A stretch of 64,000 bases of DNA from Setomelanomma holmii (taxonomy: Eukaryota; Ascomycota; Dothideomycetes; Pleosporales; Phaeosphaeriaceae), in contig ML978155.1 of the NCBI GenBank assembly GCA_010015745.1, forward strand, positions 372,001 through 436,000. Direction: 5' to 3'. The position numbers and the translations under genes were made by a program. The notes below the pieces were generated by a model. It was not told the DNA's origin. It did not search any database and saw only the letters and a list, made by a program, of their open reading frames with translations. The stretch's first letter is position 1; each line of letters starts with the position of its first letter. Below are positions 55,034 through 64,000 of the stretch, piece after piece.

Positions 55034-56781
55034 TCAAGTCGCAGACCTGGAAGTAAAGACCAGGTTTAGAGGTCGCAGGACCATCATAAAAGAAGCCAGG
55101 AAGTCGCCGTCAAACTTCTCTCCGTTTTCTCCCGGAGCAAACGTGAACTCGAAGTTCTAAACGATGGCCGACAGCGCAATGCGCAGAGTCAAGTAGGCGA
55201 GGTTTTTCCCTACGCAAGCGTGCATACCTGAAGTACGTCAATATAGGCTACCATCATTCTCGCAAAACATACCAAGCTGAAAAGGGATCCAGGGGCTGTC
55301 ATCTGTTCCCATTTCCTCCCTCTTCTCCCCAAATCGCTCAGGGATAAACTTATTTGGATCTCTCCACCATCGCGGGTCACGCTGAATGAGTATAATTCGA
55401 ACAGATGCAATGACGTGGCCGGGCACGTACGTGCCGGCAATGTACACGCCCTGTGGTGGTGTTTCGCGTGGCAAGCCTTGGATTACTGGTGGCTTCAGTC
55501 GTAGAGTTTCGTTCACTATATCGTCAATGTACGATACTGACATGACTTTACCATAATCCCAAGAGCTGTAGTCTTCGGATAAAGCAGCATCGAGTTGCGA
55601 ACGAAGCTTTTGGTGGATATCCTGATGTTTAGCGAGGTACAAACGTGCGTTTGCAAGTGTATTGGCGGTCGTGTCACTGTAGGTGCTCAGTGCGAGTTAT
55701 TTCTGTTGAAGGCAGGCACGTACTTCCCGGCAACGATGAAGGCGCGATTATCGTCGGCCAAAGATAGTGTGGTCGGGGATGCTGATGCATCCTTTTCGTA
55801 AAATGCCTTGAGGAGCCATGACACCACGTCCGCTGGTTCGGTATTGTCATCGTAACTCTGTGCTCGTTAAGAAGCGCGGAAATCTCCGCAAAAGAACGCT
55901 GTCTACCTTCTGCTTCTCAGTGAGGATATTATTGTGTAAGTCATGGAACCCTTTGATACTGCGATCTGCTTCGGGAAGTCCGCTAAGCAAATTCGGAAGC
56001 CATGGTATCGCTTGCAAAACTCCGAGCATCCAAAGGTGTTCGTGCATCTGTTGCAAAGCTGGGTGTTCTTGTCCTAGAATCATATTGCCAAAGTCTTTTC
56101 TGAAGCCCACGGAGCCCATCGTATCGAAGCTGTAGAACAACGACCATTTCGTCACATCTATGGACTGTCCTTGACGGGACACGAGCTGCTTGACTAGCTC
56201 GTCCACCTGGCTTTTGATTCGAGGCTAGTATATACTCAAGGCTTGACCTGTTTAAATACCTGCATACAAAGTGCGTTTCTCTGGTGCATACCTTTCGTGG
56301 ACATGCCTCGATCCCAGGCTCGTCGTCGCGGCCTACAGTTGGCTGGATCTCGCACTCCGTTGAGGTTCGTAATATCATCACGGTCCCCGCTAAAGGTGTA
56401 GAAGGTTGATCTGGTGCATTGAGTCTTCGGACCATACAGGACGGGAATAGCGGCTGGGTTGAGGATGCTCACTTCCCGTGGACCTGTGCGCATTTAGGAA
56501 GGGAAAGTAATCAATGTTGGCATTCGCTCACCAACACGTACGAAGTCCCCATATCTCTCGTGCATGGCACCAAGCTTCTCGTAAAACTGTTCTTCTTGTG
56601 CATTGAGATATGCAGCATGAAAGCGTGTCAGCTTCGCCAATCCTGGACCAGGAAACTTGCGACACCGATGCAGAAACAGTCGATAAGTGACAAGGCTCGC
56701 CGTGAGTCCCACGATGAACCCAGACCACGAGAGACATAGTCTGCAAATCGTGTCTGGTATGCTTCGCTGGGCAATCAACAT
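55034..56781 (-). pseudogene. Cytochrome P450 pseudogene (nonsense codon plus frame clash)
   Basis: Likely exons 56781..56532, 56483..56292, 56224..55907, 55857..55724, 55676..55273, 55227..55034. N-terminal anchor (WSGFIVGLTASLVTYRLFL) then FPGPGLAKL. The C-helix region RRRAWDRGMSTK, I-helix AGNDTTA, ExxR (NETLRLKPP) and heme loop FQLGMHACVG with its cysteine are all intact. Two faults: exon 2 ends in phase 1 but exon 3 is open only in phase 0, so the splice after MSTK breaks frame; and TAG at 55159..55157 replaces the residue between LSAIV and NFEFTFAPGENG, about 40 codons before the natural end. Decay looks recent because the rest is well preserved. Confidence 0.75.
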
Positions 56782-58812
56782 AGAAGATAAGACGTCTAAG
56801 ATCGACACAATACTAGTGAGTTTAAAATAAACGTCCCATTGAGCGTTCGATTTCAACTTCGGGCATCGCGACTTGCGAATGGAAGAGAATACCGGCTAAA
56901 AGGCTAGCTTGGAAATCGCTGGTATAGCTCGCTTGCACAACGGTAACGAGGGGATACATTGCTGCTGGCACACTGAGTAGTGGCGGAATTTGTGCCATCG
57001 CTTCGCAAGGTGTTGGGATCGTATCTCAGGACCACGAGGGAGAGCAGCATCCAAATAGCAGTCTTTCTACACTATAAAGAGCTTAAGAAATGTAAGCATG
57101 TGCGTTGATCCGTCCCAAATGGAGCCCGCCAAGATCTTACCTCATCTTTCGCCCTGGTCCACACCCAGTCTCGCTATTGGTGCCTGGCAGCATCCCTAGT
57201 CGTTTGTGTAGCCGAAGCCGTCACTTGTGAAGCTTGCTTCTTTAGATAAGTAAGAGCATTCACGATTCAGAATTGTGATGATTCCCCATCATTTAGCAAC
57301 GTGGTGATGAAGCCGGTCAAAAATATCTGCGCGATACCGTACAGTCCTCAGCCGCAAGGATGTGTGACTTCTCATGGATGCGGCACTGTTGAAGCGTAGC
57401 GTGACAGGTACAAGGTTGTCTAGCAGCAAATTTGCAAACTCGCTGCAGTGATTAATAGGGATTGCGCGAGTTGTACGGTGTACTCTTTATTCCTCAGATC
57501 GCATGAGGGATTTCTTTAGCATTCCTACCAGACATGATACATTTGGTGAACGACGGAAAATGATGAAAACTGTGAAGGAAGGTAGGCTCGATGATGATTG
57601 ACTGTATCGCAGAGTAGGTTGGAGCCAAATGGGACGACGATGAGACGCGACAGCTGTGCACGAGAGCACGATAGGTAGGACCATACGCGACGATCTCAGC
57701 ATCCGTTCGAGCCAGATGCAGGTCTGGCCAGTACAGGGAGCTTAGATCGGTGCAGAAATACAGTGTACTGAGACTGACGCATGTATGTGCAATCAAAATT
57801 GCTGAGGTCGTTGTTGTTAAGTTGGAGGTTAAGTGGTGACGGCTAGGTGGCTGGTGGTCGTGTTTTAGCGCTACACGGACCGAAACGCGAGGATGACGTG
57901 GTAATCCTCCACATTTCTCCTTATCGCTGTCTCTTGGCCTCCTCTTCACAACCACCTACTTACTTGACACGAAATGGTTACACGTCAGTTCATTCGCTGC
58001 GCCGAACCAGCCTGACTCCAATGAGAAATGAATGGCGATCACTGTGTGCCCGAGAACGATAGACCCACACCGCGTTTCATTGTTATCGTCAATGCAACAC
58101 GCTGATCTAGCTCGCAGCTGTTCGCTCCTTAATAGTCCTCGCCTCCTTTTTGCCAGTCTGAAGGAGACCATGTTGTGCGTATTATTGATCGACGCTACGA
58201 GCATCTTTGCGTCGGGAATGGATTAAGGATAGACCCAACGTTGCGGCTCAACCAAGCATTCTACCCCGAGTCCACCAAATCCGCATGCCCATGGGCAGAT
58301 CTCTACAAGCCCATTTAGCCATCGCTTCGACTCCAGACCGGCTTCCACCTGACCACGATACCACGACGCTACAATAGCTTTAAGACCGATTTAAGCCGGT
58401 TAACCATATTCTCCTGCTTGCTTGATTTGCTTGCCTATTATCATTGACCGGGACCGTCATGCACCCCAGAACGCCACAGCTGCGCTCCACATGAAACGGG
58501 CATGGGTCCACGGCTATTGTCCTGGCCAGTTTGCATTACAGAGCGACAGATAAACTGCAAGAACGGACAAAAGGACCAAAGGTACGCAGTCGTGAGGAAA
58601 ATAGGACTTAACACCCCACAGCATGAATCTAGAACTGCTAAAAGAAGCCTTTATTCTGCCTAAAGAGCTATGAGGTTGTTTCCGTCTTCGCTATGAATAA
58701 AGCTTGTAGAAGAGGGACTCGGGTCGTCGCCCAGGAATGATCACCAAGCAATTGCATCACAACACTACCGAAACAGACCTCGAAACAAACACCGTTCACC
58801 GCCTCGAACATC
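56782..58812. other. Gene-poor region
   Basis: About 2.0 kb between the P450 pseudogene start (minus) and the CE5 esterase (plus). The minus frame at 57494-57955 (153 codons) has no recognisable domain. No tRNA, transposon or repeat was seen. Confidence 0.5.
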
Positions 58813-59597
58813 ATGAAGGTCACCGCCGCAGCGGCTCTTTTCGTCGGCCTCGCCGTTGCTGGCCCCGTGGAGATCGCCGAGAGGCAATCCTGCCCCAAGG
58901 TCTACATCTTCGGTGCGCGTGAGACCACCGTCGCCCAGAGCAATGGCTTTGGTACTGCTGCCGGTCTCGTGAACCAGGTCAAGGCCGCATACTCCGGTGC
59001 TGGTGCTGTGGCCATTATCTACCCTGCTTGTGGTGGACAGTCGTCCTGCGGTGGCGTCAGCTACGATAACTCGGCTTCTCAAGGCACCGCTGCTGTCGTC
59101 AAGGCGGTTACGGCCTACAACCAGAAGTGTTCATCCACTCAGATCGTCCTTATTGGCTACTCCCAGGTATAGTGTCGCCGCAACAGTAGCAGGATCATAT
59201 TGACATTGCGCAGGGTGGTCAGATCATGGACAATGCTCTCTGCGGCGGTGCTGGCTCTACTTTGACCGGCAACGCTCTCAACGCCGTCAAGGCTGCCATT
59301 TTCATGGGAGACCCACACAACCGCGCTGGTCTTCCCTACAATGTCGGCACATGCACTGCTCAGGGCGTACGTCGAACCTTTCAATCCCAAGATCTCCTCT
59401 TGCTAACGAATATACAGTTCGCTGCCCACCCAGCAGGCTTTCAGTGCTCGCCCGCCAAGACCTCCATCATCCAGTCATACTGCGATGCTGCGGACCCGTA
59501 CTGCTGCACTGGCAGCGATGCGAACACTCACCAGCAGTACGTCAACAAGTACGGCTCCCAGGCTCTTACTTTCATTAAGAGCAAGATCACCGCATAG
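58813..59597 (+). CDS. CE5 acetylxylan esterase / cutinase-family esterase
   Basis: Secreted serine esterase of carbohydrate esterase family 5. Exons 58813..59166, 59214..59366, 59418..59597 give 228 residues. Signal peptide MKVTAAAALFVGLAVAGPV, probably a short propeptide, then QSCPKVYIFGARETTVAQ, the acetylxylan-esterase start (cutinases differ here). The nucleophile is in GYSQGG, split by the first intron; the acid is Asp in YCDAADPYCC; the base is His in ANTHQQYVN. Ten cysteines allow several disulfides. The RETT motif and the length favour acetylxylan esterase over cutinase, but activity is not certain. No CBM follows. Confidence 0.88.
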
Positions 59598-59728
59598 ATG
59601 GTATTCATGGCAAGAACGCGACTCGGGAGATTCGCTCGCAAGGATCAGCAAAATTCGGTGTAAATATCTTATCGTTTGAACATGTATATGTCACTATGGT
59701 GCGCTATGAAGCGCTTCCATCGTCATCA

Positions 59729-60207
59729 TTAGTTCTTTAAGCCGCAGTGACTCTTCGTCTCCTTGTCAATCTCGTCGATCCAGTCCAAATTCCTATTGAT
59801 CTCATCTAGTCTTGTTAACACTCTCTCCGCATATTTCTTCAAGTGAGCCCACATGGAGCGAAACTGTGCCCTTTCTTTGGCGTAGAGCATTCTGTATCTC
59901 TCAATTTTACTAGCTCTGATGGTATCCTGGCACAGTCCGCAACAAGCAAGTCAATCCGTTCACCTTCAGAGACCCACTTACCTATCTAGGTAAGACTTAA
60001 GCCTCTAAAGGCAGCTACTAGGCTCAAATAAATCAATCAAGTCAAGCCAGACCTTCTGAGTCCCACTTGATTGCTTGTTGCGGAGTCTATATCCTGGTCA
60101 GCGTCAGCGCCGAGATAAGTCTCTCTAAGCAGTTATTCGTGATAGAGAGTGAGCATATAGAGATGCTGCAGTATTTCGCATTTCACATGCTCGGTAGAAG
60201 TCGACAT
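59729..60207 (-). CDS. Small helical protein, possibly interrupted
   Basis: The last exon (59926..59729, 66 codons) is convincing coding sequence: DTIRASKIERYRMLYAKERA, then MWAHLKKYAERVLTRLDEIN, ending NLDWIDEIDKETKSHCGLKN. It has a GCCAG acceptor. The likely first exon starts at ATG 60207 after a CT-rich leader (STSTEHVKCEILQHLYMLTL), meets an in-frame TAA at 60135..60133, then stays open to a GTGGGA donor at 60066 that joins the last exon in phase. The first exon and stop are uncertain: either the first exon differs or the gene carries a nonsense codon. No family is recognised; a charged helical or coiled-coil fold is predicted. Confidence 0.45.
59936..60084. repeat. 14-bp perfect inverted repeat flanking a 121-bp spacer
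   Basis: TCCGCAACAAGCAA at 59936-59949 and its reverse complement TTGCTTGTTGCGGA at 60071-60084. The pairing extends a few bases with one bulge. It lies around the proposed intron of the small minus-strand gene. Confidence 0.8.
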
Positions 60208-60557
60208 ACTGTGAACAGGGAAGACTTAGCTCGAGGATCGAGGAAGTGGTGAGGATGGAGAGTTTGGAAAAAAGTTATGATTTAGATTTTTGGCAAGACC
60301 CGCTCGTTTGCTGCAGTTGGTATTTGCTTCTTGCTACTCAAATCGAAAGGCCATCTGGGCAGCCACAACTTGGTAGGATCTCGCAGGAGGCCACCCCTTG
60401 GTGTGCTGCAGACATACGGGCATGGCAATTCACCGACCAAGCGATTCCCGCCGATGACCAAAGCGAGTATCTAATCCCTGTATCATCCTTGAGTGTTTTT
60501 ACACTGCTCGAGCCATAATTGCATTCTTCAGTACGCTTATCTTTCCTTTCATCTGTT
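60208..60557. other. Intergenic region
   Basis: 350 bp between the small gene start and the 3' end of the next minus-strand gene. It should hold the promoter of the small gene; nothing else seen. Confidence 0.4.
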
Positions 60558-60914
60558 TCAAGTCTTTCTTCCGCCCGCCTCCACACTCTCTTTCTCCGCC
60601 AAGTTCTCCGCATCAATTACCTCCGCCCACGCCAACACATCCTGCACATATCCAAGCAGCCATTTCGCACGACTTTTGAAGGTTCCTCTCTCACTTGACG
60701 TCAGAGTCGTTCTGTACGGCTCAGACTTCGCGATCAAACCCTGTGCTTTGAGCGACCCGTGCCCGAGGAAAGTGTGCTTATAGTCTTTCATGAGATCTAT
60801 GATCTCATCATGGAAGAATTCGATCTTGTCGATAGTGGTAGTGCCTGGATCAAACGGCTTGCCGTGGGCTGAGAAAGTGAACCCGGCTGCCACGAGAGAA
60901 GGGCGGGGTTGCAT
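60558..60914 (-). CDS. Small conserved-looking protein, function unknown
   Basis: 118 residues from ATG 60914, chosen because the 60 bp upstream are pyrimidine-rich like a 5' leader; the frame is open to ATG 61040. Content: RPSLVAAGFTFSAHGKPFDP, then a charged helix (DKIEFFHDEIIDLMKDYKHT), FLGHGSLKAQG, and a C-terminal helix (KWLLGYVQDVLAWAEVIDAE). No signal peptide or membrane segment. A diverged copy of its middle lies just upstream on the same strand. Confidence 0.5.
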   Translation of the reverse strand: MQPRPSLVAAGFTFSAHGKPFDPGTTTIDKIEFFHDEIIDLMKDYKHTFLGHGSLKAQGLIAKSEPYRTTLTSSERGTFKSRAKWLLGYVQDVLAWAEVIDAENLAEKESVEAGGRKT

Positions 60915-61066
60915 GATGTAGCGGGATTGAGAAAAGAGGATATGAGAAAGATAGAAGGGTACAGATATACCGCTGGAAGGATTGATTATCAGATTCTGTG
61001 TCACAAATGAGCGAGCTTGAGAAAGATCAAGCTGCATCATATGCGCCGTGGAGCTAGAGACATGTT

Positions 61067-61200
61067 GGGTAAAATCAACGTGTGCGGAGCTATTCTTCCC
61101 TTGTCAGGTCCGAAACCAAGAAATGCGTGCTTGTACTTCTTCAACGGACGGTGAATGTCCTCAGAAACGAAGTCGATGAGCAAGTAGTTGTCTCTAATTG
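61067..61200 (-). pseudogene. Diverged fragment of the neighbouring small gene
   Basis: An open stretch on the minus strand reads DFVSEDIHRPLKKYKHAFLG then FGPDKGRIAPHT. It aligns with EFFHDEIIDLMKDYKHTFLG and GHGSLKAQGLI of the gene at 60558-60914, sharing YKHxFLGxG at the same spacing. No complete gene could be built around it. Confidence 0.4.
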
Positions 61201-61560
61201 GTAGACTGGAGACTGCTGAGCCGTAGTGTTGCGCGAGACGGTCGCGGGGGGGTTGACGGTGTGCACACGGTATTCTGCTGCTCTGGGCTTGGCGAGTTCA
61301 ATGGATCTGGCACGGTGTATTTGGAAAGTCTGTCGTTTGCTGTTCCATGCAAATACGTGATGGTTAAGTAATTGATCGTATCAAGCTGAGCTGATGTCAA
61401 ATGGTACTGAGAGAAAGACGGTGACGATAATCTTGGCCCATGATATGCATTGCTGATTGTACTTCGTCAGCACTCATAGATTCCATACTTACAGCTAAAT
61501 TAAAGATCAAAACGCCTCGCAAACCATGCAACATATCCACCGTACTTCGTCCTGCTTCTC
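61201..61560. other. Intergenic region
   Basis: About 0.36 kb between the diverged fragment and the 3' end of the oxidase gene. A 68-codon frame at 61194-61400 (minus) is unsupported. Confidence 0.4.
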
Positions 61561-62931
61561 TTACAGCTTAGCCTTCGGCCACGAATCTAGCAAATCAGTC
61601 ATCTCAAACCTAGGCCAATCCGGGTTCAAGCTCGGCGCCGGTCTCTCGCGGTCCCAAGCCCACTTCTCCTTGAGTTCTGGCGTAAGATTGTCTTCCAGCA
61701 TCTTGATGACGTACTTGCCGAGCACTGGGAAGAACTTGTAGCCGTGGAAAGAGCCGCATGTCGCGACGTACAGGCCTTTTGCGCCTGCATGTGGGGAAAT
61801 GATGAAGTCGGAGGAAGTTGTGAATGCATCCCTGTGTTTCATTAGTTACCAGTCGTGGAATCAGGAGGGTGCGCAAAGACTTTACCAGCAGATTCGATGC
61901 TTCTCCATCTTCCATGTTGCACCATTTTTGCCATAGAAGACATGATTGGCGTGATCAATATCTTGCTTGAGCGGTCCGGGAACGTGCCATTGATTGTAGT
62001 CCTTGCTTGATGGGGGTGCAGAGACAAAGCGGCCGGGAAGGACTTCATGTGTGTTCTTGAAGATCTTCTCACCCCACCACTTTAGCTCACGATCTTTTGT
62101 GGGTGGTAAGCTGCCGATGAAAGGTCCGTACGCTGCGGTGTAGCCCTGCACCCCGACCGGCATTTTCGCAAATCGCTTGTACGACTCCTCGTCAAGAGTG
62201 GTCATACCGGTAGTGATTCCGCCAGCAACGATTCTTGACCCTGCACGGAGGTCGTTATTGCCGCTCGCTTTTGCAGCTTGCTCAAGAAGCTTAGCTGTGT
62301 ATGCTCCTGTCGAAAGAATGACGTGCGAAGCTGAATGTGTGTTGCCTTGCTCGGTCTTGACTCCAGTACACCGCCCGCTCTTGTCGAACGCTAAGCTCTC
62401 GGCCTTTTCTGTGATATACTTGACGCCCTTCTCGATCGACCATTTTGTTACTGCTCTTAATGCATCGCCAGCCTGTGCCCAGCCACTTGTCTTGTTGACG
62501 AGCACCTCCTTCGCGCCATCATAGTTTGCATCCTCGAAAAGTCCGCCAAAGAGCTTCTTTGCCTCCTCGATCGAGACAGCTTGCAGGTCTGCCTGTCTTC
62601 CCAGCGCTTTGTAGTTATCGATAACATCTTGTGCGTAGTCTGACCTGCAGACCCAAAAAATGCCTGTCTCGTGAAAGTATGGTTGCCAAAGCGGATCTGT
62701 TTTGAAAATATCCTGGGCCTCGAGCGCGAGCTCGCAATAGACTTTGTCGTCATAATCAGCGCGGACTACCTTGTTCCAGTCCCATGATGCTGCAACGCGG
62801 CTGTCGGCATCATACGCGTCTTGATCGAGGATCGTAACATGGCGGTCTGGGTACTTCTTAATAAGATGGTACGCTGTTGAGACACCAAAGACGCCGGCGC
62901 CGACAATGAGATATGAGGGTTTGGTGGCCAT
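61561..62931 (-). CDS. FAD-dependent amine/amino-acid oxidase (DAO family, fructosyl-amino-acid-oxidase-like)
   Basis: DAO-superfamily flavoenzyme related to fructosyl amino acid, sarcosine and pipecolate oxidases. Exons 62931..61886 and 61831..61561 give 438 residues. The Rossmann motif (YLIVGAGVFGVSTAYHL, residues ~7-23) binds ADP of FAD. An Arg/Asn-containing segment SWDWNKVVRADY follows, then GWAQAGDALRAVTKWSIEKG. Late motifs KHRICWDAFTTSSDFIISP and YVATCGSFHGYKFFPVLGKY contain a cysteine at the place where covalent FAD is attached in this family. No peroxisomal tripeptide is clear (ends KAKL, close to but not SKL-type). The substrate is unknown. Confidence 0.85.
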
Positions 62932-63495
62932 ATTGTTCAGTATCCAGGGTTTGTCGTCGCAAAGCATAGAGGTGAGTGCAACAGAATACTTGAGCCGTCA
63001 CAAAGGTTTCTCAGAGCATTTATATCTGCCCAATATCTCCAGATACCCTAATTGGGCTCACAGGCCATAGTGGACCGTTCCCGGCGTCCTTGTTGTCGTT
63101 GTTGCTGGACACTAGGCGCGGGGCATTCGTGGAGGTTGTTTCCTGATCGAGCAAAGCTTTGCGACGGGCACCTTCATCGACGTTTCCCGACGCGTCTATC
63201 GTCATTCCCGCCGGCTGCCATGGCTTTTATCGGACGACTGATAGGGCTCGTTACCTGTGTATCTGCTGATACTTAGCGAACGGAGCATCACTCGATTCTG
63301 CGACGCGGAATCGCAAGCCGACTTTAAGCGAGAGTGGTTCAATGAGGAATAGCGCCGCGCTAACGCCTCTCAGAGTTGCCAAACCTGCTACTTCACACTC
63401 ATTGCCTTGGACGACTCACATTTATCGTAGTGAAACTCAATGACTCCTATGATTTTTGTTCTACCATTACTGGTTGCTTTACTCCGAGCTGTCGT
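62932..63495. other. Intergenic region
   Basis: About 0.56 kb between the oxidase start and the GH3 gene 3' end (both minus). It should hold the oxidase promoter and the GH3 terminator. Confidence 0.5.
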
Positions 63496-64000
63496 TCAGC
63501 CAACCGTGGCAGTCGCGTTACCTCTCAAGTCCAACGAGCTTGCGCCGACATGGACAATGAAGTCACCCTTCTCGACCACATACTCCATCTTCCTGTTCCA
63601 CAAACCCCAGCTAACCACATTCAAGTCGATGCTAACATCTACAGTCTCCCCGGCCTTGATCAGAACCTTCTTGAAGCCCTTTAGCTCCTTGTTAGGCACC
63701 ACAATGCTTGCCAGAACATCTTGCACATAGATCTGCACAACTTCTTTGGCATCGACAGAACCGGTGTTGGTAACGCTGACGATTGCTGTGATTGTGTCAC
63801 TTGCACTAACTTCAGTCTTTGAGAGTGTAACATTGGAGTAGGTGAAGTTGCCGTAGGATAGACCATAGCCGAACTCATAAAGAGGTTGAGGTGTGTTAAG
63901 AACGTATTGATGGCCAAACTGCAATGTGCCATTTGGAAGGATCGCGCCGGCATCAGTTGACCTGCCAGAGTTCAAGTAATCATAAAAGATCGGCAGGGTA
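63496..64000 (-). CDS. GH3 beta-glucosidase-like, C-terminal part (truncated by window edge)
   Basis: C-terminal 167 residues or so of a glycoside hydrolase family 3 protein. The frame enters from the right edge with LPIFYDYLNSGRSTDAG, typical of the end of the GH3 C-terminal domain. PLYEFGYGLSYGNFTYSNV then opens the fibronectin-III-like domain: TITAIVSVTNTGSVDAKEVV, IYVQDVLASIVVPNKELKGF, and a closing FIVHVGASSLDLRG strand. The catalytic residues lie outside the window, so beta-glucosidase and beta-xylosidase cannot be told apart, though the FnIII type fits beta-glucosidase. Confidence 0.88.
   Translation of the reverse strand, partial: TLPIFYDYLNSGRSTDAGAILPNGTLQFGHQYVLNTPQPLYEFGYGLSYGNFTYSNVTLSKTEVSASDTITAIVSVTNTGSVDAKEVVQIYVQDVLASIVVPNKELKGFKKVLIKAGETVDVSIDLNVVSWGLWNRKMEYVVEKGDFIVHVGASSLDLRGNATATVG

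Noticed and set aside
57494..57955. 153-codon minus-strand frame upstream of CE5
   Set aside because: No domain, Ser/Thr/His-rich composition as expected from CT-rich non-coding DNA.

Overview
The window reads as nuclear DNA of a filamentous ascomycete (Pezizomycotina), most likely a Dothideomycete. The grounds are dense genes on both strands, many short introns (about 45-90 bp, GTAAGT/GTATGT donors and CAG/TAG acceptors), and fungal families: AA9 and AA11 LPMOs, a CE5 esterase, a CYP52-like P450, a Pga2-like protein, a fungal MARVEL protein and Ypd1. The class is an inference. I saw no tRNA, rRNA, transposon or CRISPR array.

Layout. 0-10 kb: CYP52-like P450 cut by the left edge, a lysine 2,3-aminomutase, Get2-like ER receptor, mitoribosomal mL61, and an ER thioredoxin-like membrane protein. 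10-24 kb: a His/Arg-rich disordered protein, a broken AA11 chitin LPMO fused in frame to a long extension, Pga2 and CENP-S (divergent), a MARVEL protein, an AA9 LPMO, and a single-pass membrane protein. 24-37 kb: TBC Rab-GAP, three-KH RNA-binding protein, xanthine dehydrogenase, and an F-box-like gene interrupted by one stop. 37-50 kb: 2H phosphoesterase (AKAP7-like), Ypd1 phosphotransfer protein, mitochondrial aspartate aminotransferase divergent from a circularly permuted mitochondrial GTPase (Gep3/YqeH), and a GT34 mannosyltransferase divergent from mannose-6-phosphate isomerase. 50-64 kb: an F-box/TPR-like unknown, a conserved coiled-coil unknown, a GT2 polysaccharide synthase behind a P450 pseudogene, CE5 acetylxylan esterase, a small hidden minus-strand gene, a DAO-family oxidase, and the C-terminus of a GH3 beta-glucosidase cut by the right edge.

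How genes relate. There is no single obvious cluster. Plant-wall and chitin degradation (AA9, AA11, CE5, GH3) is represented by scattered genes. The mannose pair (PMI and GT34) shares an intergenic region and a pathway. Most other genes are housekeeping.

Most unusual points: a three-nucleotide micro-exon in the aspartate aminotransferase; several otherwise intact genes broken by solitary in-frame stops (AA11 twice, F-box once, P450 once plus a frame clash, perhaps the small gene at 60 kb); a bacterial-type lysine 2,3-aminomutase with conserved catalytic residues; and a hidden gene plus inverted repeat near 60 kb. All splice models were made by eye and tested for frame closure. In nearly all genes the exon sums are divisible by three; the exceptions are the P450 pseudogene and the interrupted genes, as described.
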